Positions 1 to 9,732 of a stretch of DNA of 64,000 nt are shown here, piece by piece. The translations under genes were made by a program, and so were the position numbers. Source of the DNA: Amblyornis subalaris (Eukaryota > Chordata > Aves > Passeriformes > Ptilonorhynchidae); assembly GCA_018881555.1 (NCBI GenBank), contig JACAXG010000007.1, positions 10,867,435 to 10,931,434 on the forward strand. The letters run 5' to 3'. Below the pieces are notes generated by a model, which had not been told where the DNA came from, ran no database searches, and saw nothing but the letters and a program-made list of their open reading frames with translations. Position 1 is the stretch's first letter. Each line of letters opens with the position of its first letter.

Positions 1-3000
1 GAATAGGTAAAGAAAAAAACCCTCACAATGTAATCTGAATGAATACTGCATGAAGAATTGTCCAGCAGATTTANTACCAACTAAGTATAAACAAAAATGA
101 AAGAACCTTTCCCTAAGAAAAAGAGGTGAGAATGTATCAAACCAGAGAAGGTTTGGAGGAAGCAGAAAATCTAAAACAGTCTCACTGGCACATATAAATG
201 ATGAATTTGGTCACTAGTCTAGGTTTTCTACTTTTGGGGTTTTTTTGGCTTTTATTTTTTGTGAAATGGCACAGTACTTTTCTACAGTAGTTTTTCCTCC
301 TTGCTTTAAAAATTGGCTGGCTTTTTAAATTGTCCCTAAGGACACAGAGGGGTAGTCAGTCAAACCTTCCTGTAGGAGAGAATAGGGCAATAGCCATGGG
401 AATGAGTCTGGAACAGATCTTCTCTTCCTCTACGTAGATGTGAGCCCTAAGGCTTGAAAGAAAATCTTCAAGGAAATCTCCTTCAGAACCTGTGTGTTGG
501 ATCAGATCCTAAACTGTAAGTTATGATGCNCAAGCAGACACAAGGCAGATCAGCCACATCTCCTTTTATGCTGGTTTTGAAACTGCTGGAAATACATATG
601 AAGGAGTACAAAGTCGGTGTGCTCGTTCTACAAGATTTCTGNCTCGAGAAGTGTTTGCTCCGGCACAGGATTTTGGTGAAGAGAATGAGTGCATAGATGT
701 GTTTAGGATCAGTCTCAAAGGTAATAAAATGCACATCCCTCATGTGGAGATACTGAGTGAATAAATGCAGTAGTGTTTGCCAAGTGCTCCAAGAAGCTTT
801 CTCAAATGATCACTATTACGGCAAATAACTCCAGCTTGGAGGCTTCTGTACCATCAGAGTAACACCTGTGAGCACTTCGGTGAAGATAAAGGATGTTAGG
901 AAACCCTTCCAGTCCCTAATCTGATGGCTGAGCCCCATATTTCTTTTCAAGGTTTAGTNCTTTTCCCCTGTGCATTAGAGAAAGGCTTTGTGTCTTCAGA
1001 AAAGACACAACTGCTTATCCCCTGAGAGAGGATGCCAGCCTGAGGGGTTACTTACTTTAGTTCACGTTCCTTACTGTTGGATTTCATACAGGAAACACCA
1101 GACAAGACNTATTCAAGGGCTGGATGGCATTATGTATTCTACCAGTCCTCTTCTTCAGGGATAGGTTGCAAAACTGCCTTCCAGTGTTCTGGAGACAGCA
1201 CTCTCGGGCTTTCCAAATGATGTCATCACCTGCCTGAGACCTCTGGCATTTTTCTTGAGGTATTTTTGGTCTCCAGCAGATGAAAGCAACTCCCTGTTTG
1301 CAGAACTGACAAGAGTCTGCTCTATGCTGAGGGTGTTCCAAAATGAAGGATGTGCTCTGAGCTTGAAGCAGCTAGATAGGCTTAAAATTATTATTATTTT
1401 TTTTTTTATTATTAAACCCACACTGCAAAAGGGTGCTTTCACATCACTGGTAGCAAAACAGCATTTTTCTAGGTGTACCTTTTTTCTGTCGAGTAGTAGT
1501 TTTCACTCTGACAAAGTGCTGCANGGATTCCTTAAAACAACCCAAACAATCTGTTTTATTTATGAGATCTATCTTCCATAACCATGAGATCTGCCTTCAT
1601 ATGTTTTATTAGAAAATGTATTTTGTTTTAAGATGATGTGTGTGAATGTGAGTTCTTCTCAGACTCCCTGCTAGCATTTACATTTCTTACCGTATGCTGG
1701 CCCTATAGAAATATTTTAGCACTGCAGAATTACAACAAAGGCCTGAGAGTCTTGCTGGAGATAAATACATTACCTTGTGCACATAGCTGATGCAGAAGGT
1801 ATCTTATTTCAAAAAGCTATAGGATTCTAGTGTTCTTCTTAAAAGTTAATAAAAGAAAATAAAGGTACTTTTTTTTTATTAAAATGCTGATGCAGTTTTT
1901 TTCTGCTTTGGAGTGCTGACAGTGAGTGGAGGATTAAGCTATCATAGTAATGTAAGATGCTAACTAGCATTGACATAGACTCTTTAAGCTCCATTAAGAA
2001 TCACTCTTTAATATATTTATTAACTAAAACAATAGAAATATATTAAGAATTAGAAGATAAAATAAAAGACGTGTTTTAACAGGGAAGTTTCTTGATTCTG
2101 TCAGGCTGCATTAAGAGAAAGAGGGTAAACATCTTGCATTTTAGCAAGAGAGAATGTTAAATTTTGATTTTTGTAAACTTGCAACACTAATGAGTTCTAG
2201 TTTNATTTGTGCCATAGTGTAGCTGTTTTGCATCCTACATTTCCTCTTGGAAGGACTCCTGTGGTAAAAAATAGATCCTGTGATGCACCGCTGCCACCCT
2301 TTAGCTGGCTCACCAAGTTTGTTGNGGAGTTTTGCAACCATGTGGCATCCATATGGGATCTGCAGTGTCACAGTGGGAAGAGGGGAAGAATTGGGGCATA
2401 AAGAAAAGAAGCCACAAATCAGAGATGTCATGGCAGCAATTGAGAAGGAAAAACTTGATGTGGGATTCAGGTGAAATGTTTTGATATATAAAGAAAAAAA
2501 AATGCAGGTAAGAGTCTCATTTATATGATGTTCCCTGTAATTCTGGCCAAAATTCACAGTGAGAAAATGAATTCCAAAGTATTAGAATTTCACCAGAGGA
2601 GAAAAAAAAAATAGGAAGATCCTATTTGGCTTAGATTAAAACCAAATCTTCGCCGTCTCAGCAGTGGCTTTACAGTCAGATCTCCGTTCAGCTGAGTTGC
2701 AAATGAAGGCTGTAAATAAGAGGCACCAGCTGTCTGTAAATGTAAAGCTTGTGAAGGGCTCAGCTGGCAGCAGTTTCTCTTTCTGACAACTATGGTCACA
2801 TTCACAGTAAAGGACCCGGTGGACTCAAATCAGCTGCTCGGTGCCATCTGAGGTGCCCTCAGGAATCGGAAGCTGCCACTCACCGCTGCCTGACATGACA
2901 CGGCCTCATATGGCCTAGGGTGGCAGCTGGGGTATGTGGGGACTCCTGGGGGACACAAAGGCATTTCAAATGGATCAGGCGCCAATAGTGTAGAAATTTA

Positions 3001-3196
3001 ACTAGGGGTCCCTGAAAGAATTCAGCTCAGCTGAATTCGCTTACCACCTGCATGCATCTATGAAATGATACTTGGGGGCTCCCTGTTTCCTGTTTGTTGC
3101 AGTTTATCTAGAAGAGCAATGCCATTTTCAGTTCAGAATTACTTTTTCAGCTTTGGTCATGAGACAAACCTATCATCTGGAAGCCTGTCCAGTAAA
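1..3196. other. Non-coding sequence, no recognised gene or repeat
   Basis: AT-rich DNA with stops in every frame at short intervals. A T-rich run lies near 1395-1411. The longest open frame, 138 codons on the minus strand (2141-2557), has no motif I recognise, includes ambiguous bases and overlaps open frames on the other strand. A patch near 2821-3000 is visibly GC-richer than its surroundings but matches no family I know. I see no exon with convincing splice sites. Confidence 0.6.
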
Positions 3197-3740
3197 AGCA
3201 GACTTTTGGAAGNGACCTTACAGATTACNCAGTTCCAACCCCACTGCCATGGGCAGGGAGACCTTTCCCAAGACCAGACCTTCCCTGGCCTTCCTTTTCT
3301 GGATAACATAACTGTAGAAGCCTTTCGTGTTATTCTTTGTGTCCCTTTCCATGTTCAGTTCCAGCTTCGCCTTGGCCCTACTCACCCCATCCCTACACAG
3401 CCGTACTTCATCTCTCTATGCTTCCCAGGTTACCTGTCCTTGCTTTCACTGCCTGTGCATTTGCTTCTTGCCCCTTTAGTTTGGCCAGCATTTCCCTGCT
3501 CAGCCATGCTGGTCTCCTGCCTTCCTTGCCTGNATTCTTGCTCCTGGTGATTGCCAGCTCCTGCATTCTATGGAAGACTTCATTAAAGATCTGCCAGTTC
3601 TGTTCCACTCCCGTGTCCTAGAGGGCTGTCTCTGTGAGGATCCCACTGACTATCTCCCTGAAGAGTNGGAAGTCTGCTTTCCTAAAGTTCAGAGTGTAAC
3701 TTTACTCCTTACCTGACCCGTATCCCTCCCAGTTNCTTGT
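3197..3740 (-). mobile_element. CR1 LINE fragment, RT region missing
   Basis: A degenerate CR1 retrotransposon in antisense orientation. Bases 3197-3283 resemble the CR1 3' terminal region (motifs such as CAGTTCCAACCCC and CCATGGGCAGGGA). Directly after it the sequence jumps to the part of ORF2 between the endonuclease and reverse transcriptase domains. The minus-strand frame at 3408-3608 encodes GRRPAWLSREMLAKLK, typical of that linker, and homology continues to about 3740. The reverse transcriptase region that should separate these two parts is absent. The frame is broken by stops and shifts, so the copy is dead. Family membership is well supported; the subfamily is not assigned. Confidence 0.85.
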
Positions 3741-3787
3741 GTGTTTTCCATTGGGAGAGTGTGGGACACTGAAAAGGCACTGATTTA

Positions 3788-3911
3788 GAGTAAGCACTAC
3801 TTAGCAACAACCAAAACATCAGGATGTTCTCAATAATATTCTCATACTAAATCCAAAATAGAGCTCTGTACCAGATACTAAGAAGAAAATGAACACTATC
3901 CCAGNTGAAAA
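3788..3911 (-). mobile_element. ERVL-type LTR fragment, U3 end only
   Basis: Antisense match by eye to the first roughly 120 bases of the LTR at 37247-37850. The shared landmarks are the segments around CTAAATCCAAAATAGAGC, AAGAAGAAAATGAACAC and TATCCCAG, in the same order when that LTR is reversed. No TATA box, R or U5 is present. It is an old piece of an endogenous retrovirus LTR with no coding capacity. It sits less than 60 bases from the CR1 fragment ending near 3740, so one insertion may have disrupted or flanked the other. Confidence 0.75.
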
Positions 3912-5789
3912 TCTTCAGTGCAAGGATCTGGTTGCTGAGTTTGAAGTATACAGTGACAGTGCATCTGCACTGAAGAGGGAGTGGGAAAGCTTCTAATTCC
4001 CTGCTCAGCATCTGGACTGCTCCCCTAGAAAGCTCTCCATTCTCTGAGTTAGAGACATTAAAAGCATCTTCTTTCTCTTTGTTTCATGTAATTCCCTTCC
4101 ACCCAGCTTTCTCTATTAACAGGATATGTTGGCTTCTAGCTGGATTGCGGAGCAGATCTGGTTCTTTATTACAATTAATGGGTATTTCCACAAACTTTTA
4201 AAAGCACAACTGAATAGATATCCATTGCTGAATTCCTTCTCTAAGCACTGCTTTCCTCCTCAAAATGCCTATGAGTAGTGACTGGAGAATGGTACACTCA
4301 GCTACACCTTCACTTCTGCTGCCATATGCTTCTCTTTTTGCTGCCAAATACAGGCTAGGGCTGTCACATGAAGCAGGCACACCATTTTTCAATTCCCAGG
4401 GAGGACCTTCTGCTGGAAGAGTTGAAAAAATTTCTCCATGGCTGCAGAAAATTAATCTTTTTTTAAATTTTCTTTTTTTTAAAAAATTGCTCANCTTCTA
4501 CCCTGTGAACACTGGAAAGACATTTGTTTTGCCATTCATATAACTCTTTTAATTTCAGAAGTATAAGAAAATGTATAAATAGAAGAGCTAATAATTTAAT
4601 CACTTGAGGAAAATTGACAGGTCATGGTAAAAGGAAACCAAGCACTGATGGAACATGAAAGCCTGAAATGCTATCTCAATATGATCCTACTGGTCTGCTT
4701 TTGTAGCAGCATTGATTGAATCCTATGACAAAATGAAACAAAAGACTTATCTTTGTAGGTGGTTTCTCTCTGAAGAAACACCATGCCAGAAATCCTTGCA
4801 TTGTAAAAACCAGTAGTATCTCTTGCTGTCTTTTGAGTTGCATCTGAAATAATGCTAGTTCATTAATGAAATACGTCAGATTTCTTGTGTGGTGTTGTTC
4901 TTTTGGCTTTTGGGTTNTTTTTTTGGGGGGGTGGGGTGTTTGTTCATTTCTGATTAAAAAAAAAATAAGCTTCAAGCCAAGCAAACACTTTCTGCGAACA
5001 TTGTTGGGCTGTCAATAAAAAATATTTTAATTTTAAAACTTTTGACTGATCTTCAGTTCACTTAAAGCAAGTCACATGAAATGCTGCATATGCACCAGAT
5101 GTGGTACAGCTACAGGAAAACAAAGATAGATTTGAGGTTGATTATAGAATACAAATATGTAGGGAAGAGTCACAGGAACAGAAATAATGGTTTACTCTGT
5201 GGCACTGGGCCTTCACCCATCCAACCACCAAAACCACATAAGTGATAGGAGAAAAATGGGAGATGACAATCAAATTTTATGAAGCAAGATTTATAGGGAG
5301 AGGTAATATCTTTTATTCAGTTGCCTGAGACAGATGGAATAAAAGCAGATGAGCTGTCAGACAGACATGGCCTTTTGATAAGTTCTAAGAGAAGCAACAA
5401 TTTTCCAAATGGAACATGTGTTGACTACAACTGCCTTGTATTTCATTTAATTATCTCATCATCCTTGACAAAGGTAGTTTGTTTCTAGGCAACCTGGAGG
5501 AGGGTGAGAAGAAGCTATTTGGTTCTTTAGTTGTTAGGTTCTAAGAAACAGTGAGCAAAACACATTCTTGATTACCTGGATAATTCAGAATGTAGCCTGA
5601 GGGAAATTGAAGCTGTGTTGATTCTCAGGAAGAGTTCTGAGTTTCTCTATCTGACTGTGGTTAAGCTGATGGTAATAAAAGTTTTGCCCAGTCTAGTACC
5701 TTTCAAGTTAAAGCCAGGGGTTTCAAACAGACATAGCACTAANGTCTTGATGCCTAAAATCAGAGTACCTGAAACAGAGACTAAGCAAA
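3912..5789. other. Non-coding sequence, no recognised gene or repeat
   Basis: AT-rich sequence with short homopolymer runs (for example a T-rich then G-rich stretch near 4917-4940). Open frames at 4198-4392 (minus) and 4265-4543 (plus) overlap each other and show no recognisable domain. Nothing here supports an exon. Confidence 0.55.
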
Positions 5790-6115
5790 GTAAGTGAATA
5801 AAGGTAGGAATTTATTGAAGAACTTCAATAAGTACACCTTGGGCAGTGCAGAGCCTGGCTAAGGCCGAAGGTTCAGCTAGGCTGGACCCAAGATGGACCC
5901 CAGAAGGGCTCCGGTCACGAGTTTTCCGCACAGATATAAGTTTGGTACATTTGCATATCAGAAGTTAATTGTCCAATTATAGTTCCAGGTAATGAAGTAA
6001 TATTCNCCCATTCATCCCCCTCCCAATTCACTTTTGTTTATACTTAGGCCTAGGATGGTGACCTTGGTTCCTAGGCCTAGAAGGGATTGTTTTGTCTGAC
6101 CAGAATGTGAAGAGA
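5790..6115 (-). mobile_element. Possible ERVK-like LTR (antisense)
   Basis: Read on the minus strand, the order of signals fits a retroviral LTR. There is an octamer-like ATATGCAAAT at about 5950-5959, a weak TATA-like CTTATATCTG at 5931-5940, then a GC-richer segment containing CCATCTTGGGTCCAGCC, then an AATAAA poly(A) signal (complement at 5811-5816). The TATA to poly(A) distance of about 120 bases is plausible for a short R region. The GGACCCAAGATGGACCCC stretch resembles avian class II LTRs as I remember them. The ends are uncertain: I could not fix TG/CA termini or a target duplication, and the element may reach about 6200. No internal retroviral sequence flanks it. Confidence 0.5.
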
Positions 6116-7265
6116 NCTTGCTTAGCACATAATATGGAGTTCAGAATTACATCAGTACAGTGCAGGATTAGAAAAATCTAAAAGCTAGTACTTAAGGCAT
6201 CAGTCTCACTGGTACNACAGGTACCGTGGCCGTCTGCTGCCTCATCTCTAGGGTGAAGCTCACTCTTCCTATAAGAAATGTTAATCAAAAAACTCAGAAG
6301 CAGCTAAAAATCTTGGTCCTGAATCTGAGAAATGAAGCAAAAAGCTGCAGAGATGAGAGTGGAAGTGAGGTCCTGCATCAAAAGGAGTATCAAGCCGTAT
6401 TGCATTATTTTATCACAAGAAAAGTAGCTTCAAAGAGGGCAACATGCTTGATGGCTTTCTGTCATGTCAGCCTTTTAANTTTCTATTACCCCTTGTGAAA
6501 CACTGCTGCCTGTGATCAAGAGCATCTCCACGCTTCTCAGACTGCTCGCAGTTCCTGAGAGGCAGCTTGCAATAAATCTCTGGCCCGATGCCCCTCAGAA
6601 GGTGGCTCACAGCACTCAGCAGCAAGATGTACGCAGGGAAGCAGGCAGACACGACTTCATGTCCGGGGAAGCAATGAGCAGCACCAGCTTTCGCTGGNAT
6701 TTGTGTTCTAAAATCCTGTGTGCACTTAACGAAACACAGCCTTGAGACTCCAGAAGTGTTTCAGGGAGGGACTGGAAACAGGCAGCAATGTTGGCTGTAC
6801 ACCTCTGCAGGAAGAAAAAGACAGGCAGCCTGAAAATGTCAGAATCTTAGGAAGGTGTTTTGCATTTGCTTTATAAAAAATGGTACTTTCTGAAGTCCAA
6901 ATTTCTTGTTTTGTCAAGAAGATTGTTGTGAAGATGAAGCAGAAGCTTTTGCATTTTGTGTTTGGTCGCACAGCAAGCTGAGAGACAACCTCCTTCCCTG
7001 ACATATTTTAAAATATCCTCTCCCTTGTCAAAGCACAAATATATTCAGTCTCTGGTTTTCTTTTCCCAATAAACCATGAAATTCCTTGAAGAAACGAACA
7101 ACAGGAAAAAGTAAAGTGGTGGCAGACCAGGGTAGGGAGAGGAGATGTTCCCTCATATGAGAACAATCTCTTTCCAATTAAAATAAGGCTACTTAGGTGA
7201 CTTGCAAAGAATTATTTCAACACCCTGTGGGTCAAGAGATTTCTTGCTTGAACAAACTTGGAATC
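6116..7265. other. Non-coding sequence, no recognised gene or repeat
   Basis: Short overlapping open frames occur on both strands (6226-6498, 6512-6745, 6726-7004). None has a recognisable domain and two contain ambiguous bases. I see no repeat family here. Confidence 0.5.
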
Positions 7266-7491
7266 AAAAGACATTTAGGTTGGACCTTAGGAAGAAGTTC
7301 TTCACAGAAAGCGTGATTTGGCATGGGAGTGGGCTNCCCAGGGAGGTGATGGAGTCGCCATCCCTGGAAGTGTTTGAAAGACTGGATGTGGCACTCAGTG
7401 CCATGGTCTGATTGACATGGTGATGTTTGGTCATGGGTTGGACTCAATCTCAAAGATCTTTTCCATCCTGGTTAATTCTGTGATTCTGTGA
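7266..7491 (+). mobile_element. CR1 LINE 3' fragment (sense)
   Basis: A 5'-truncated CR1 in sense orientation. It starts near TTTAGGTTGGACCTTAGGAA and runs through the 3' untranslated region. Motifs include CCATCCCTGGAAGTGTTT, CACTCAGTGCCATGG, GGGTTGGACTCAATCTC and AAGATCTTTTCCATCC. It ends in the tandem tail ATTCTGTGATTCTGTG. The copy has no coding sequence. Its 3' end variant, with GGTGATGTTTGGTCATGG, differs from the other CR1 ends in the window, so more than one CR1 subfamily is represented. Confidence 0.92.
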
Positions 7492-8428
7492 CTGTGGCCA
7501 TTCTGGGGTGTGTGTAGTTATGTAGCTAAGTTGAAATACCAATTTAAACTAGTAATAGCCCTGTGAAAGGAAATGGGCTTTCTGGGGTTTCCTCTCCACC
7601 CCTACCTTCCATCTCTTTGGGTAGGAAATCCAATTTCAGCTCTTGGAATGCTTCTAATATGCACACCTGGAAAATTATTGCCCATCAGGATATCTCAAAG
7701 GCTAGAGCAGAGGCCATCACTGTTCTGACACATTGTGAGGTTGATTTAAGCTCGCCAGCTGCTTTTTTCCAGACATGAAAGGACAGCCTGTGGAAACAGA
7801 TGTTTACCTGATTAAGATGCATAGGGAAGTCTCAGTACAAACAAGAAACATGTTGTTGGACATCCTTCCTGTAATAAAATCTGAACAGTAAGGTCCTCCA
7901 ACGAAATGCAGAATTGGTTAAAGGGACTTAATAATCATGCCCATGCCTTCAACCCTGTCAGCACCTGCTTGAACTGCTTATGCAAATAGCAAGGTAGCTG
8001 TGTCAAAACCTTTTAGCATTTTCTTGAGACAGCAAGTGATGAGCATTTCTCTCTGTAGCAAAATGATTTCTCCCTGCTCTCTGGCAACATCACCCTTGTG
8101 ACAGCTGCAGATCAGTGGTACCTTGTTCCAGAGCTTAGGTCTCTTGCTGGAGTCAAGGCAGGACCTCATCTCTTTGCTTTCCTCTCAGCACTGTCACCTT
8201 TCCAGATGAGCCTGGGCAATTTCTGACGTCTTGCTTTCCAAAACAGCAGACATCACCAGTCTCAGAGAATGCAGTTCCAGGTCTGTGCAGAGATGTTGAG
8301 CCATGCAGTGTATAGTTGAGCTATGGAGCCTTTGGTGTTCTTCACTCAGTCCAGTATTTCAGCAGCAGAAAGATAAGATGTGAGAAAATAAGGGCGGAAC
8401 TTGTGGATTCAAAGACAGAGTGATAGGA
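7492..8428. other. Non-coding sequence, no recognised gene or repeat
   Basis: Unique-looking sequence with only small open frames (7563-7778 plus, 7978-8169 minus) that lack known motifs. No splice-flanked exon is evident. Confidence 0.5.
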
Positions 8429-8503
8429 GGAAGGAAGGAAGGAAGGAAGAAAGGAAGGAAGGAAGGAAGGAAGGAAGGAAGGAAGGAAGGCAGGCAGGCA
8501 GGC
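8429..8503 (+). repeat. (GGAA)n microsatellite ending in GGCA units
   Basis: About fifteen GGAA units with one interruption (GAAGAAAGG near 8447-8453), followed by three to four GGCA units at 8491-8503. The GGAA to GGCA change at the right edge looks like a point mutation that then spread by slippage. GGAA is the ETS-family core, so a long array can act as an artificial ETS cluster, but nothing here shows function. Confidence 0.97.
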
Positions 8504-9142
8504 TGGTGTCAGGAGTTACCCAGTCCAATTTATATCCCTTCTTCTAATGAGCTTTCTTCCATGCAAGAAAATGCTGCTACTTTTTCTGTGTGATGACCTG
8601 TGGCTTGATCTCTTGGAAGGCCATGTGTGCAGACCATCAGATTTCCTGTGATTTATGACTCTAAAAGTGCCATTTCTGGATGCCCCGGCTGACAATTTGA
8701 CAAGAATAGGAAGTTCAGGAAATAATTAGTCAGTGAGATAAAGGGTGTAGCAATTATAATTAATAACAATGTTGCNTCCTCCTTTAAAGATTGCACTCAT
8801 CAAAGACTCTTCAAGTACTGAATACATCCTAGTTAATTGTATCTCATGCCCACTCACCTTCCCACACTAGGTAACAATTATTATCACATCACAGCAAGAA
8901 ACCTGAGGTATTGNGAAGCAAGACGCATATTCAGTGAAGGTTTCTGACAGATGGTGACAAGGTTTTGCAAAAGTGCTGAGTGTCCCTTTTCTTCTGATCA
9001 GACCAAAGAAACAGTTTTAGCAGGGCAGTGCTAAGCTGCGAACATACCTGGGCGGTGATAGCATTGTCAATTCTTCTCCAACATGTGGGATATTTTCCTT
9101 GAAGAGCTTTGTGGTTGTAAGCACATTGCTAAATACGTAAGA
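8504..9142. other. Non-coding sequence, no recognised gene or repeat
   Basis: AT-rich unique sequence. No frame, repeat or regulatory motif beyond chance was identified. Confidence 0.5.
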
Positions 9143-9700
9143 GTCTGCCACAGTGGGTCCTCTGGTCCAGCCTCCCTGCTCAGGCAGGGTCACACTAGAG
9201 CACATTGCACAGGATTGTGTTCTCGTATTCAGGTAGAACTTCTTGTGTTCCATTTTCAGCCCATTGCCTCTCATCCTATCGCTTGGCACCACAGAGCAGA
9301 GCCTGGCTTCATCCTCTTGACACCCTCCCTTCAGATACTCACAGACATTGATGAGGTCTCCTCTCAGTCACCTCTACTCAAGGCTGAATATGCCCAACTC
9401 TCTCAACCTTTCCTCATAAGAGAGATGCTCCAGGCCCCTCATCATCTTTGTCACCCTCCACTGGATGAGCTCCATGTGTCTCTTGTGCTGAGGAGCCCAG
9501 AACTGGACACAGAACTCCAGGTGAGGCCTCACTAAGTCTCAGTAGAGGGGCAGGATCACCTCCCTTGACCTTGTGCAAGTCTTCCTTCCAACATTCCTTT
9601 ATCCTGTTCTCCTGGGTCAGAGGTTCCAGGGGGCTTGTCTAGTCAGTGAAGACTGATGCAAAGAAGGCATTCAGTAACTCTGCATTCCCTGCATCCATTG
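9143..9700 (-). mobile_element. CR1 LINE fragment, RT region missing
   Basis: Antisense CR1 of the same group as the copy at 44414-44880. Bases 9143-9575 are the 3' untranslated part (CAGCCTCCCTGCTC, GCTTGGCACCAC, GAGGTCTCCTCTCAG, GGATCACCTCCCTTGACC), lacking the terminal tail and about 90 bases that the 44 kb copy retains. From about 9575 to 9700 the minus strand reads as ORF2 linker: codons for DAGNAELLNAFFASVFT are visible at about 9635-9690, followed by a stop. The reverse transcriptase segment normally lying between linker and 3' end is gone. The copy is inactive. Confidence 0.83.
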
Positions 9701-9701
9701 T

Positions 9702-9732
9702 CTGCAAGGAATGTGGTATCCATTCCTTGCAG
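9702..9732. repeat. Perfect 12-bp inverted repeat (hairpin)
   Basis: CTGCAAGGAATG at 9702-9713 and its exact complement CATTCCTTGCAG at 9721-9732 are separated by a 7-base loop, TGGTATC. The stem abuts the 5' edge of the CR1 fragment at 9143-9700. No terminator or small RNA function is implied by context. Confidence 0.9.

Noticed and set aside
2141..2557. 138-codon minus-strand open frame.
   Set aside because: No recognisable motif, contains ambiguous bases, overlaps plus-strand frames of similar quality and lacks exon signals.
3065..3550. 161-codon plus-strand open frame.
   Set aside because: Most of it is the antisense strand of a CR1 element whose true coding direction is minus.
4915..4945. 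G-run as a possible G-quadruplex.
   Set aside because: Only two clear G tracts of four or more lie close together; this is fewer than needed for a canonical intramolecular quadruplex.
9083..9535. 150-codon plus-strand open frame.
   Set aside because: Lies over the antisense 3' untranslated region of a CR1 copy; openness there is common and not coding.
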